DNA of 33,135 nt from Eubacteriales bacterium (lineage in GTDB: Bacteria > Bacillota > Clostridia > Lachnospirales > Vallitaleaceae), in assembly GCA_030535295.1 (NCBI GenBank), contig JAUMXK010000022.1:1-33135 (forward strand). Direction: 5' to 3'. Below, piece by piece: positions 16,035 through 24,870 of this stretch (position 1 is the stretch's first letter; the number at the start of each line of letters is the position of its first letter). A model generated the notes under the pieces. That model saw nothing but the letters and a program-made list of their open reading frames with translations, was not told where the DNA came from and ran no database searches. Made by a program: the position numbers and the translations under genes.

Positions 16035-17021
16035 TTACTCGAACTTTTTGTTGCGAAGCATTAAATCATCGACAGCTTGTCCGGCTTTTTTGTTTTGAAA
16101 TAATACTTCATTCATTTGCTGAACAATCGGCATTTCCACTTGATATTTTTCGGCCAATTCCTTACAGGCAACAGCAGAATAAAAACCCTCTACTACCATG
16201 CCAACTTGATTTATGGCTTCTTGCGGACTCATGCCCTGCCCGATTAAAAAGCCTGCTTTTCGATTTCGACTGTGCAAGGAGGTGCAGGTAACAATCAAGT
16301 CCCCCATTCCGCTTAGACCGGTAAAAGTATAATCGTCTGCTCCCATGGCTTGCCCTAATCTTCTGATTTCAGCCATACCACGAGTAATCAAAGCCGCTTT
16401 GGCATTATCCCCAAAACCAAGACCGTCTGAAATTCCGGCAGCCAAGGCAATTACATTTTTGACAGCGGCTCCCAGCTCTACTCCTTTGATATCGTTGCTT
16501 CCGTAGACACGAAAAGAGGAATTCATGAAGACATCCTGTAAGGTGTGAATCAGGTCATCGGATTTTGAGGCAATGACAACGGAAGTCGGTAAAGCTCTGA
16601 CAACCTCTTCGGCATGAGATGGTCCGGATAAAATGGCAGTGGGATTGTTCGGAAAATACTCAAATGTAATTTCGTCCAGTGTTTTTAGACTGTGTTGCTC
16701 AATGCCCTTAGACACATGCAAAACAATTTGCCTATCATTTAATATGCTTTCTAATTGGCTTAAGATTTCTCTAACGGCTGAGAAAGGCACTGCAATAACA
16801 ACAAGCTCGGCATCTTGCACGGCACTTTTTAAATCACCGTTTAACCGGATATCAGAGGGCAGCTTTGCATTGGGAAGTTTGGACCAAACGGTACCGGTCT
16901 TTTTGATTTCATCCAGGTCAGCTTGTTGCCAAGACCACAGGCAAACACTATGGGAATTGACGGCCAGCAAGGAAGCAAGTGCCATTCCCCAACTTCCGGC
17001 ACCAACGACTGTAATTTTCAT
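16035..17021 (-). CDS. gpsA: Glycerol-3-phosphate dehydrogenase [NAD(P)+]
   Basis: Reduces dihydroxyacetone phosphate to sn-glycerol 3-phosphate, the backbone for membrane phospholipids. The 328 residues start with the Rossmann motif VVGAGSWGMALA, then AVPFSAVREIL, ILSGPSHAEEV and the catalytic region VELGAAVKNVIALAAGISDGLG, followed by GDNAKAALITRGMAEIRRLG and the C-terminal FTGLSGMGDLIVTCTS. AAAGGAT precedes the ATG. Only 42 bases separate it from the carboxypeptidase gene upstream and no promoter is visible between, so they are probably co-transcribed and end at the terminator at 16007-16033. Confidence 0.96.
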   Translation of the reverse strand: MKITVVGAGSWGMALASLLAVNSHSVCLWSWQQADLDEIKKTGTVWSKLPNAKLPSDIRLNGDLKSAVQDAELVVIAVPFSAVREILSQLESILNDRQIVLHVSKGIEQHSLKTLDEITFEYFPNNPTAILSGPSHAEEVVRALPTSVVIASKSDDLIHTLQDVFMNSSFRVYGSNDIKGVELGAAVKNVIALAAGISDGLGFGDNAKAALITRGMAEIRRLGQAMGADDYTFTGLSGMGDLIVTCTSLHSRNRKAGFLIGQGMSPQEAINQVGMVVEGFYSAVACKELAEKYQVEMPIVQQMNEVLFQNKKAGQAVDDLMLRNKKFE

Positions 17022-17063
17022 ATTCTATCCTTTCTATCGTATCCAAATATGTATCCAAGTAAT

Positions 17064-18314
17064 TTAGTTGGCACTACTTTCAGATTCGCTGTTTTCGGCG
17101 GGTTCAACTTTTTCAGTATTTTCTATACTTCCTGAAGAATCCGTCTTTTCGCCGGATTCGGGATAGTCAGTGTTTTGCTTGTTTTCATCGCTTGGTTCGG
17201 TAGGAGTACTTTCCTCCGGCAGAGGAATTTCGACCGGCGGCTCTGTTGCATCCAGATTTTGCATACCGGAGATAAATTCTTCATAGCACAGTCCGTTATT
17301 ATATAGGAAGGTTGCCAGATTGACTCCCAAATACCGGATATGCCAAGGCTCGTAGGAATAACCGGTGATGGATTCTTTGCCCTTAGGATAACGAATGACA
17401 AAACCGTATTTATGTGCATTGTTTGCCAACCATTTTCCTTCTTTGGTATCGCCGTACTTTTCGACTAAGCCAAAGCCTACACTGGCAGAGCTGACATCCA
17501 TGCAAAGTCCGGTATGATGTTCGGAATATTGCGGTTTGGCACTGTATTTGTCGGCATGTGCCTGACCATAATTATCTACATTATACTTGTAGATTACTTT
17601 TTGTCTGGCAATGGAACGATAGCCCGATACACCGGATATGGCAATGCCATCTGCAGAAGCGGCATCTATCAAAGTGGTGATGGCATCGGCAGCCGGTTTT
17701 TGCAAATATTTCTTTTCATTTTCACCACTAAAGGAAAACGGAATTTTAGGCACAACCAAGTTTTTCGGTTTGAAATTTTCAGGAAAATAATTGGCTTTAT
17801 TGGCCAAAACATAGAGACTGTCAATATCGGTAATTTGCTTGGGAGCGGTAACATCCAGGTTGAAGAGAGAAAAATCAATGGATTGGAATTGCTCTCTCAG
17901 CTCCGGTGTGATTATGGTACTGATATTTACCAGAGGGGTGACGATTTGTCTTTGCTCGCTAATATTACCCGGAGTGTCCATAGGGACATTTTCGGGATTT
18001 TTTACGGCATTATCGCTAGGCTCTGCCGGTTTTTCTTCTTTCTTTTTATCTTCGTCTACTTTCGGAGAATCAGATTGCTTGTTTTCATGCTTTTGCTCAT
18101 CTGATTTTCCGGATTCCGGATTTGGTGCATCCGCTGCCTGGTTTTGCGGTGTGGTGTTTTCTTTTTCGGTTATTTCTGCTTGAATATTCGGTTTATCATC
18201 TCCTTTGATATTTTCTTGACCGCAGGCACTGAAAATCAGCATAGAAAGTCCGGCCGCAATAAATAGCTTTTTATATGGAAAAAAATTGTGTTTGCATAAA
18301 TTAATTTGTTTCAT
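17064..18314 (-). CDS. Lipoprotein D-alanyl-D-alanine carboxypeptidase, VanY/LdcB type
   Basis: Predicted surface lipoprotein that trims the terminal D-Ala of peptidoglycan stem peptides. A signal segment (about 15-30) ends in a lipobox with Cys31. Residues about 35-125 are a Pro/Glu/Lys-rich linker. The peptidase domain spans about 185-345 with the zinc and catalytic motifs SEHHTGLCMD (His266, Asp273) and EPWHIRY (Glu322, His325), and GYRS near 231. A second Ser/Glu/Pro-rich tail of about 60 residues follows, longer than usual. The ATG has GGAGGT six bases upstream and a perfect promoter. gpsA follows on the same transcript. Whether it acts on tetra- or pentapeptides is not evident. Confidence 0.9.
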   Translation of the reverse strand: MKQINLCKHNFFPYKKLFIAAGLSMLIFSACGQENIKGDDKPNIQAEITEKENTTPQNQAADAPNPESGKSDEQKHENKQSDSPKVDEDKKKEEKPAEPSDNAVKNPENVPMDTPGNISEQRQIVTPLVNISTIITPELREQFQSIDFSLFNLDVTAPKQITDIDSLYVLANKANYFPENFKPKNLVVPKIPFSFSGENEKKYLQKPAADAITTLIDAASADGIAISGVSGYRSIARQKVIYKYNVDNYGQAHADKYSAKPQYSEHHTGLCMDVSSASVGFGLVEKYGDTKEGKWLANNAHKYGFVIRYPKGKESITGYSYEPWHIRYLGVNLATFLYNNGLCYEEFISGMQNLDATEPPVEIPLPEESTPTEPSDENKQNTDYPESGEKTDSSGSIENTEKVEPAENSESESSAN

Positions 18315-18334
18315 AGCTTTACCTCCATTGTCCT

Positions 18335-18363
18335 ATTATAGAATGGCAATATGGAAATGTCAA
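18335..18363 (-). promoter_or_regulatory. Consensus sigma-A promoter of the carboxypeptidase-gpsA transcript
   Basis: Perfect TTGACA (18358-18363), 17-base spacer and perfect TATAAT (18335-18340) on the minus strand. The expected start near 18328 gives a very short leader with the ribosome site almost at the 5' end. Confidence 0.88.
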
Positions 18364-18395
18364 TTTGAATAGGCTTAGAAAATGGAAAAGCAATT

Positions 18396-18422
18396 AAAAA
18401 GAGAATTGCTTTTTGGCAATTC
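18396..18422 (-). terminator. Rho-independent terminator of the Nudix gene
   Basis: On the minus strand GAATTGC-CAAAAA-GCAATTC is followed by TCTTTTT, eight bases after the Nudix stop codon. An alternative overlapping stem AAAAGCAATT/AATTGCTTTT (18386-18413) exists on the same sequence. Confidence 0.82.
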
Positions 18423-18430
18423 CCTTTGTT

Positions 18431-18883
18431 TTAGTGAGTCTTTGTACTGTTCCAAACACCGGATTTTTTCAAATCCAAATAGTCTTGATAAGCCTTTTCC
18501 AAAATCTGCTTTTCATTGGCAAACTTCAGTAAATAATAGGCTTCATGATACTTGTAGTATCCGGAATCAACAAAATATTCCTCTCTTTGTGGTTTACTAT
18601 AATAGTTGTAGCTACGCATTAGATACCAATGAACATTTTTGCTCACAATATCATTTGCAACCCTAAAGGTATATTGGCTGTCACCAATATATTTAATAAT
18701 ATTTGCCGATACGCCGGCTTCTTCTTTTACCTCTCTAAGGGCAGTTTGTTTATGCTCCTCCCCTTTTTCTACGGTACCTTTCGGTAAAACCCAGCCTTCG
18801 TATCTTCCCTTATAGTCTTTATAGAGCAATAATATTTTACCTCTATGGATTACCACCCCACCACAACTGACTGCATCAATCAT
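18431..18883 (-). CDS. Nudix hydrolase
   Basis: Hydrolyses a nucleoside diphosphate linked to another moiety. The substrate cannot be told from sequence. The 150-residue protein has a complete Nudix box at residues 36-58 (GTVEKGEEHKQTALREVKEE followed by AGV), with the metal-binding REVKEE core intact. The leading CGGVVIHRGKILLLY and WVLPKGTVEKGE are typical of the diadenosine polyphosphate/MutT-like group. The C-terminal part (YLMRSYNYY, EEYFVDSGYYKYHEAYYLLKF) is tyrosine-rich. AAGGAGGT precedes the ATG. It is a single-gene unit with its own promoter and terminator. Confidence 0.92.
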   Translation of the reverse strand: MIDAVSCGGVVIHRGKILLLYKDYKGRYEGWVLPKGTVEKGEEHKQTALREVKEEAGVSANIIKYIGDSQYTFRVANDIVSKNVHWYLMRSYNYYSKPQREEYFVDSGYYKYHEAYYLLKFANEKQILEKAYQDYLDLKKSGVWNSTKTH

Positions 18884-18922
18884 TTTAGACCTCCTTGGGT
18901 GTTAATCTCTGACTAGACATTG

Positions 18923-18950
18923 CGTATAGAATATATACAATTTCCGTCAA
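18923..18950 (-). promoter_or_regulatory. Probable promoter of the Nudix gene
   Basis: TTGACG (18945-18950), a 16-base spacer and TATACG (18923-18928) on the minus strand, about 40 bases before the start codon. The -10 box is imperfect. Confidence 0.45.
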
Positions 18951-19182
18951 CCTATGGCCGAGAACAATTTATTTATTCTCATTTAAAAATAAGCATATAA
19001 TGATTTGCAATTTTTTTCAATAGTAAAATACAGATTTTCTGAAAAGCATAATCAAATGATAAGAAGTTATGTCATCGTAATGATATGCTTGAGAGATATA
19101 AAAATTCCTACTCACAATACATATCCTAATGTCTTGCAAGCATGGCATTAGGTATCAAAAATCTACTCATAATATAAGGCAT
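18951..19182. other. Intergenic region between Nudix and ftsW-like genes, with hairpin and flanking direct repeats
   Basis: No gene seen. Inverted arms CCTAATG (19125-19131) and CATTAGG (19146-19152) are flanked by near-identical direct repeats CTACTCACAATA (19108-19119) and CTACTCATAATA (19163-19174). No T tract follows the stem on either strand, so it is not a clear terminator for the upstream ftsW-like gene. Confidence 0.4.
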
Positions 19183-20580
19183 TTAATTACTTATATTTGG
19201 CATTTGCCAGAATTGAAAGAGCCAAATTAAATACAGGGCATGACTCAGGTATAGGATAAACACAAAGATTTTCAGTATTTTAATATATTTTGCCAGACTG
19301 TGTACCGGTCTATCTCCTTCATTATCTGAAATTTTGGTTTGGCTGAGCTTGGTCATATTTTCTATCATGGCGACAATGGCAAAGTTCCCCACCATGGCAC
19401 TGCCCCCATAGCTGACAAAAGGCAGGACTACACCGGTAAGAGGAATCATACCGCTACTTCCGGCCATAATTAAAAAGCCTTGGATTGCCAACATGGTCGT
19501 TAAGCCGGTACCGGTATAAAAATAAAATTTGTTTCTGGATTTCAGACATTGATTATAAAGAAGCAAAATCAAGAAAAAAAAGTGAACCAAAAATAAAATC
19601 AAATAAAGAGAACCATACTCTTCACCGATTGCGGCAAATAAAAAATCCGAAGTCACCACCGGAATTCTATCCGGATTGCCCCTGCCAAGACCGGTTCCCC
19701 ACCATTTACCGTTCATAAGTGCTTGAAGGGAGCGAACAATTTGAAAGCCTTCCTTTTGTGCATATTGAAACGGATAAAGCCAGCTGATAATACGCACCTG
19801 AACATGATGAAACAGCTGAATACTGGCGATGGCTGCTATTCCGGCCGCCAAAAATTGAAACAATAGCAAAACTTTATTGTGACTATACATATAGGTAATG
19901 ACTACATATATGGTAAAAAAGATAAAGGCGGCTCCCAAGTCTTTTTGCCTGACCAATATAGCAATAATGGAAAAACTTAGGACACTTGCGGACAAAAATC
20001 CTTTCCAAGTATATTTTTTTAGTAAAAAAGAAGCCAGAAATAAAGAAAATAAAATCTTTACAAATTCTGATGGCTGATACATTATATCGCCTATTTTTGT
20101 CCAATTGGTGGCACCGTATCGTGTGACATTATTCATCAGCAGCAAAACAACTGCCAATGCATAATATAAAAAGCTGTAACGATACGAGGTGTTGAAATAT
20201 TTTACAACCCAATGAATCGGCAGGATTAATGCCAAGCCTAAAAAACATAGGATAATATGTCGAATTGCCAGAGATGGATTGATACGAAACAGCATAAAAC
20301 TACTGGTTTGCACCAAAAAACTGATTTCCGCCCATATCAGTCCCTGCAAACGAGGCAAAAAATGTGGTAAGGTGTATGAAATAAGGGTGAAAATCAGCAT
20401 CGACGATGTCACGATTATTAATTCATTCGAATAGCCGCTCCACTGATAAAGAGCAATTGCGGAACCGATTTCCGCAGCTGCCAAAATCGGAAAAAGATAG
20501 CGATAATTTACTTTTTCTTTGTAGGAAAAATAATTGCCTATCAGAAACAGCAGACTGAAAATAATAAGTAATTGATTCAT
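19183..20580 (-). CDS. FtsW/RodA/SpoVE-family SEDS protein
   Basis: Polytopic membrane protein of the SEDS family, peptidoglycan glycosyltransferases that polymerise lipid II during division or elongation with a partner penicillin-binding protein. The 465 residues hold about ten or more membrane segments. Hallmarks are YQPSEFVKI, RQKDLGAAFIF with the conserved Asp, QIVRSLQALMNGKWWGTGLGRG, DFLFAAIGEEYG and the final MIPLTGVVLPFVSYGGSAMVGN. A single-base overlap TAATG joins it to the U32 gene upstream, so it is in the zapA operon. No PBP partner is encoded in the window. FtsW, RodA or SpoVE cannot be told apart by eye, though the company of zapA hints at division. Confidence 0.9.
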   Translation of the reverse strand: MNQLLIIFSLLFLIGNYFSYKEKVNYRYLFPILAAAEIGSAIALYQWSGYSNELIIVTSSMLIFTLISYTLPHFLPRLQGLIWAEISFLVQTSSFMLFRINPSLAIRHIILCFLGLALILPIHWVVKYFNTSYRYSFLYYALAVVLLLMNNVTRYGATNWTKIGDIMYQPSEFVKILFSLFLASFLLKKYTWKGFLSASVLSFSIIAILVRQKDLGAAFIFFTIYVVITYMYSHNKVLLLFQFLAAGIAAIASIQLFHHVQVRIISWLYPFQYAQKEGFQIVRSLQALMNGKWWGTGLGRGNPDRIPVVTSDFLFAAIGEEYGSLYLILFLVHFFFLILLLYNQCLKSRNKFYFYTGTGLTTMLAIQGFLIMAGSSGMIPLTGVVLPFVSYGGSAMVGNFAIVAMIENMTKLSQTKISDNEGDRPVHSLAKYIKILKIFVFILYLSHALYLIWLFQFWQMPNISN

Positions 20581-22766
20581 TATTCTACTCCTTTGCTGTA
20601 ATGCCCTCTTGTAAAATCAGAGAACGGACTGCCCGCAATTTTTTCGCCATCTTTTATTTGACGTATGATATCAAAAATGACCGTAAGCACTTCCTCCGAC
20701 TCATCCAATAATTCAAAACGCAAGCAACGGGCATACTCTACCGGCTGGTCAGCCAAGAAAAGAGGAACCGGATTATACAAAGTGTTGGAGCAGCTCTTGC
20801 AATTACGGTGGTATCCCAGTGCATTCCCCTTTCTGTCTGTAATATAATCAAGGCTCTCCAAAGCACCTACTTTGCAGAGCGGATTGGAGGTCTTGTGGCC
20901 GACATTTGCCAAACAATTGGCAGTGTGCATAGTGGCCAGCTTTCCATAGACCACCAATTCAAATTCGCCCAGTTTGGAACGTGAGGCATAGCTGATTTCA
21001 TTCCCCAGACAAATGGCGGTCGGGATATCATACTCTTTGTAAAACTGATAAGACAGTTGATTCCAGATATTGAGGGAATAATCCAAACGGATGGAAATAT
21101 TTTTCTCCTTGAGAAAGTCAATATAATCGGCAGTTCTGGCTAATATTCCAAGGCTCAGTCCTATGGCATTCAGAGCGGAAGAAAGTTTCTCATAATCTGT
21201 CCAAAATCGTTTCCACTCAGCATTTCGCAGTATGGTCGGCATGGCTAAATAAAAAGATTTCTCACCCATAGATGAATTCAGAGATTGCAGCGTATCCGGA
21301 ATACTCTCCACACTTAGGAAGGACCATTCCAAATAGATGAAATCAGCCTCGGATAAGATTGCTCTTTTCAGTTGGTTCTTGGTACGAACTAAAACAGAAA
21401 TATCCGGACAGTGAAATTGCTGTCTTTTATACTCTTCCGGCAACTCAATATTGACCCGGTCGGTATTTATAATTGTTTGGGGTTCGGAACAGAAAAACTG
21501 CTCCGCTTGCATCAAGATATTTCTACGGATTTCTTTTAAATGTCCTACCGGAATAAAAATCGAAGGCTCGATATCCATTTCCAGTTCTCGAATTTGGAAG
21601 GGAGTATCTCCGGTTTGACGGAGCGGTTTTTCAATCTCTTCCTTTTGGAGAGCTTTTTTCTCCGCTTTTTGCACCAAAGAACCGAATTGATGAAAGCAGT
21701 AATTGCTTTCTCCGGCTAATTTTAGCTGTAATTCCATGGGTTCCCCGATTTTGGCGGTGAATTTCATATCGATATTTGTTTTGTGGACGGGTTTTTCCCG
21801 AACAAAGGATAACTCAGACAATGTTTTGGCGTTGGTGAGTTTGCCGGTTTTGGGCTGTTCCGGAAAAATCATATCGCCGGATTTTCGTACAAAAAAGTAG
21901 CCGGAGCTGGTTTGTCCACGGGAAAAAACTTCATTCATTCGGGCGATGTCCTCGGGTGCAATCCGGTAGTCCTTACCGGAAAGAGCCAAGTCACGGTACT
22001 TGCGATAAGTGCTTACTACGGTATAGACATATTCCGGATTTTTCATTCTACCTTCGATTTTGAGAGAATGAATTCCGCTCTTCACAATAGCAGGTAAATG
22101 TTCCAGACTCATTTGATCTTTTAAGGACAGCAAGTAGCCTTCGCTTTTTCCTTTTTGATAAGGCAGACGACAAGGTTGGGCACATTTGCCGCGATTGGCG
22201 GAACGCTCCCCATAGGCGGCACTCATTTGGCATTGCCCTGAATAACAGTAGCAAAGTGCTCCGTGTACAAAGGTTTCCACTTCAATCGGTACCGCATCCA
22301 TAATTTCACGGATTTCTTTCAAATTCAGCTCTCTGCTGAGAACCACCCGTTCAAATCCCAAATCAAAAAGTCTTTGTGCCCCTGCAATGCTATGCACGGT
22401 CATTTGTGTACTGGCATGTAAAACAAGGTGAGGAAAAAACCTTTTTAAAAAAAGATATGCTCCCATATCTTGTATGATAATCGCATCGATTTTGGCCATG
22501 GTTAAAGTTTCGCCAATTTCCTGCAATAATTTTAACTCATGATTTTTAATTAAGGTATTCAATGTGAAATAAGCCTTTGCCTCATGCTGATGTGCCAAGG
22601 CAACGGCTTTTATAATATCTTCTCTTTCAAAATTGCCCGCATAGGCTCTGGCGGACAATACTTTGCCTCCAAAATATACGGCATCCGCCTTTGCATGCAA
22701 TGCAGCGTACAATGCTTCCATGGTACCGGCAGGTGCCAAAATTTCAGGAAACCCTTGCTTACCCAT
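20580..22766 (-). CDS. U32 peptidase-family protein (RlhA-like, with DUF3656-type C-terminus)
   Basis: Member of the U32 family. Despite the peptidase name, the E. coli relative RlhA is needed for hydroxylation of a 23S rRNA cytidine, and others act in tRNA or ubiquinone hydroxylation. The 728 residues begin with PEILAPAGTMEALYAALHAKADAVYFGG. The U32 signature ETFVHGALCYCYSGQC at about 166-181, GERSANRGKCAQPCRLPY and the later SCSNTLYNP give the conserved cysteines expected to bind an Fe-S cluster. The second half is the DUF3656-like region of long U32 proteins. GAGGT precedes the ATG. It lies 32 bases after zapA, a common pairing in Clostridia. An rRNA role is inferred by family only. Confidence 0.87.
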   Translation of the reverse strand: MGKQGFPEILAPAGTMEALYAALHAKADAVYFGGKVLSARAYAGNFEREDIIKAVALAHQHEAKAYFTLNTLIKNHELKLLQEIGETLTMAKIDAIIIQDMGAYLFLKRFFPHLVLHASTQMTVHSIAGAQRLFDLGFERVVLSRELNLKEIREIMDAVPIEVETFVHGALCYCYSGQCQMSAAYGERSANRGKCAQPCRLPYQKGKSEGYLLSLKDQMSLEHLPAIVKSGIHSLKIEGRMKNPEYVYTVVSTYRKYRDLALSGKDYRIAPEDIARMNEVFSRGQTSSGYFFVRKSGDMIFPEQPKTGKLTNAKTLSELSFVREKPVHKTNIDMKFTAKIGEPMELQLKLAGESNYCFHQFGSLVQKAEKKALQKEEIEKPLRQTGDTPFQIRELEMDIEPSIFIPVGHLKEIRRNILMQAEQFFCSEPQTIINTDRVNIELPEEYKRQQFHCPDISVLVRTKNQLKRAILSEADFIYLEWSFLSVESIPDTLQSLNSSMGEKSFYLAMPTILRNAEWKRFWTDYEKLSSALNAIGLSLGILARTADYIDFLKEKNISIRLDYSLNIWNQLSYQFYKEYDIPTAICLGNEISYASRSKLGEFELVVYGKLATMHTANCLANVGHKTSNPLCKVGALESLDYITDRKGNALGYHRNCKSCSNTLYNPVPLFLADQPVEYARCLRFELLDESEEVLTVIFDIIRQIKDGEKIAGSPFSDFTRGHYSKGVE

Positions 22767-22798
22767 ATTAACCTCTTGTTCTTTCTCTTAGTTCTTCC

Positions 22799-23131
22799 TT
22801 ATTCGGCGTTCAGTAATTTAATATAATCTTCCAATTCCGCCTTGGTTTTCTCAATTTCTTTTTTCAAGTCTTCGTTTTCTTGCTTGAGTTCTTCCATTCT
22901 CTTTTTTGCTGATTCCGAGTTTACTCGTTCTTTAAATAAATCATCCACAATATTTATCGCCAACAGAATGGTTTGCATACGGCTGTTAAACTGCTTGATA
23001 TCCGTTTGTTCCCTGAGTTCAACCATTTTATGATCCAAGTATTGGGCAACGGTTTGCATATATTCTTCACTCTCATTGCTGCTTAAAGTATAGTATTGAC
23101 CTCCGATTAGTACCTTTGTTTGATTATTCAT
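22799..23131 (-). CDS. zapA: Cell division protein ZapA
   Basis: Small FtsZ-ring stabilising protein that bundles FtsZ filaments at midcell. The 110 residues start with the ZapA head KVLIGGQYYTLSSNESEEYMQTVAQYLDHKM and end in a long coiled coil rich in Lys and Glu (about 72-105). Length and layout fit the family. The ATG has AAGGAG upstream. A possible promoter lies at 23180-23207, so zapA is the first gene of a zapA-U32-ftsW-like unit linking division-ring formation with wall synthesis. Confidence 0.9.
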   Translation of the reverse strand: MNNQTKVLIGGQYYTLSSNESEEYMQTVAQYLDHKMVELREQTDIKQFNSRMQTILLAINIVDDLFKERVNSESAKKRMEELKQENEDLKKEIEKTKAELEDYIKLLNAE

Positions 23132-23179
23132 AGCAATCTCCTTTTTGATGAATATGTAATCGAAACCTTTTATGATACA

Positions 23180-23207
23180 ATTATTGCAAAGATAGTAGTA
23201 TTTTCAA
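23180..23207 (-). promoter_or_regulatory. Possible promoter of the zapA operon
   Basis: TTGAAA (23202-23207), a 16-base spacer and AATAAT (23180-23185) on the minus strand, about 50 bases before zapA. Both boxes are imperfect. Confidence 0.35.
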
Positions 23208-23223
23208 ATCATAGTGGATGGAC

Positions 23224-23252
23224 AAGCGATAGCGTCAACATCCTTATCGCTT
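23224..23252 (-). other. Hairpin overlapping the stop codon of the winged-helix gene
   Basis: Perfect 8-bp arms AAGCGATA/TATCGCTT with a 13-base loop. There is no U tract, so it is probably not an intrinsic terminator. It may protect the 3' end of the ruvAB-regulator mRNA. Confidence 0.4.
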
Positions 23253-23760
23253 AAATTTTGTTGATAATGTGAACATAGGATTTTAGTTTGCGATAAGGGT
23301 TATCGGATTTCCAACCTAAAATCACACTGTTGTCCGGCAGTTTTTCGGGAATCTCCGAGGAATAGCTAATGGCTGTTTTCCGTGAAATTTCCATTAGAAT
23401 CAACATCACAATCCGGGAAAATTCATCCTCTGATTCCGACAAATAGAAATGGCTGATTTTTTGGGAACACAGAGCCAAAAGCAAACTTTTGACACTGATG
23501 CGGACTCTGGTAATCATTTCCGAACATTCGACAATGTAGGCATATAATTTTTGGCTGCGAAAGGTCCTACCTTCCTCCGTCAATAAATATCTAGCCGAGT
23601 TATTGGAAGCCTTGCTAATCATTAAATATTGTTTTTCTTCTAAAGCTTTCAGCATGGAATTAATGGTTCCCAAAGAAACTCCCACCTCTTTGGCAATCGC
23701 TCTTTGGTTGATTTTTTCATTTTCCATAATAATATTTAATAATTTCAGTTCAACATCCAC
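23251..23760 (-). CDS. Winged helix-turn-helix regulator of unknown target
   Basis: The first 65 residues form a winged helix: LKLLNIIMENEKINQRAIAK, then the recognition-helix region EVGVSLGTINSMLKALEEKQYL and a wing ending SARYLLTEEGRTF. The remaining hundred residues, including CSQKISHFYLSESEDEFSRIV and a C-terminal PDNSVILGWKSDNPYRKLKSY, match no domain I recognise and may sense a ligand or mediate dimerisation. The start is GTG at 23760 with AGGGGGA upstream, 11 bases after the ruvB stop, so it rides on the ruvAB transcript. It could regulate that operon or neighbouring genes. No target site is evident. Confidence 0.78.
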   Translation of the reverse strand: MDVELKLLNIIMENEKINQRAIAKEVGVSLGTINSMLKALEEKQYLMISKASNNSARYLLTEEGRTFRSQKLYAYIVECSEMITRVRISVKSLLLALCSQKISHFYLSESEDEFSRIVMLILMEISRKTAISYSSEIPEKLPDNSVILGWKSDNPYRKLKSYVHIINKI

Positions 23761-23771
23761 AATATTTCCCC

Positions 23772-24800
23772 CTATTCATTATCGAAAGCCAACTCTTCTT
23801 GGTATCTGGCATCCGATAAGCCTAAATGCTTATAACAAAACGGTGTGACACGTCTTCCTCTTGGCGTTCTTTGAAGGAGTCCTTGTTGCATCAAGTATGG
23901 TTCATAGACTTCCAAGATAGTGTCCGCTTCTTCTCCGATGGTGGCGGCAATGGTTTCCAGTCCAACCGGCCCGCCATTGTATTTTTCAATCATTCCCAAT
24001 AATAATTTTCTATCGTTTTTATCCAAGCCCAACGGGTCTACATCCAAAATATCCAGTGATTCCTTGGCTACCTGTCCGGTGATGATACCCTTATATTTTA
24101 CTTGTGCAAAGTCACGCACACGTTTGAGCAGACGATTGGCAATTCTTGGCGTTCCACGGCTTCTCAGAGCCAATTCTTTGGCTCCTTCTTCATCAATGGA
24201 AACATCAAAAACCTTTGCGGAACGAATGATGATTTCTTGCAAATCGGCTGTTTCATAAAATTCCAGTTTTTGAATAACACCAAATCTATCTCTAAGCGGA
24301 GAGGATAATAGTCCGATTCGAGTGGTTGCACCGACCAAAGTAAACTTCGGCAAGTCAATTCGAATGGATTTGGCTGAAGGGCCTTTTCCAATAAGAATAT
24401 CAATGACAAAATCCTCCATACCGGGATAGAGAATTTCCTCTACTTGGCGATTCATACGATGGATTTCATCAATAAAAAGAATTTCGCCCTCTTTCAAACT
24501 GTTGAGGACGGCTGCCATATCTCCCGGACGTTCAATGGCAGGTCCTGAGGTAATGCGAATCGGTGCTTGCATTTCTTCGGCAATAATACCGGCTAAAGTG
24601 GTTTTTCCAAGTCCCGGAGGGCCGTATAAAAGGACATGGTCAAGGCTTTCTCTTCTGCTTTTGGCAGCTTCAATATACACCTTCATGGTTTCCTTTACCT
24701 TGGTTTGTCCGATATATTCTTCTATTTTCTTGGGACGAAGCGTACTGTCAAGGCCTCTGTCCTCTTCCATCAGATTTCCGGTGATAATACGGTCTTTCAT
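23772..24800 (-). CDS. ruvB: Holliday junction branch migration ATPase RuvB
   Basis: AAA+ motor that, with RuvA, drives branch migration of Holliday junctions in recombination repair. The 342 residues carry [21 protein letters not shown], Walker [12 protein letters not shown], Walker [12 protein letters not shown], sensor [18 protein letters not shown] and the C-terminal DNA-binding winged helix with [18 protein letters not shown]. Length and motifs are complete. GGAG precedes the ATG. ruvA lies 70 bases upstream. ruvC is not in the window. Confidence 0.98.
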   Translation of the reverse strand: MKDRIITGNLMEEDRGLDSTLRPKKIEEYIGQTKVKETMKVYIEAAKSRRESLDHVLLYGPPGLGKTTLAGIIAEEMQAPIRITSGPAIERPGDMAAVLNSLKEGEILFIDEIHRMNRQVEEILYPGMEDFVIDILIGKGPSAKSIRIDLPKFTLVGATTRIGLLSSPLRDRFGVIQKLEFYETADLQEIIIRSAKVFDVSIDEEGAKELALRSRGTPRIANRLLKRVRDFAQVKYKGIITGQVAKESLDILDVDPLGLDKNDRKLLLGMIEKYNGGPVGLETIAATIGEEADTILEVYEPYLMQQGLLQRTPRGRRVTPFCYKHLGLSDARYQEELAFDNE

Positions 24801-24870
24801 TTTGTAGACTCCAATTCTATATATTTCGATATGGATGCATTCCTATGGTTAAAATAAACATTTAACAGGA

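Noticed and set aside
17514-18104. Plus-strand 196-codon open frame opposite the VanY-type gene
   Set aside because: It is the reverse of a well-supported gene with intact catalytic motifs. It has no ribosome site and reads as low-complexity Ile/Phe/Gly-rich sequence.
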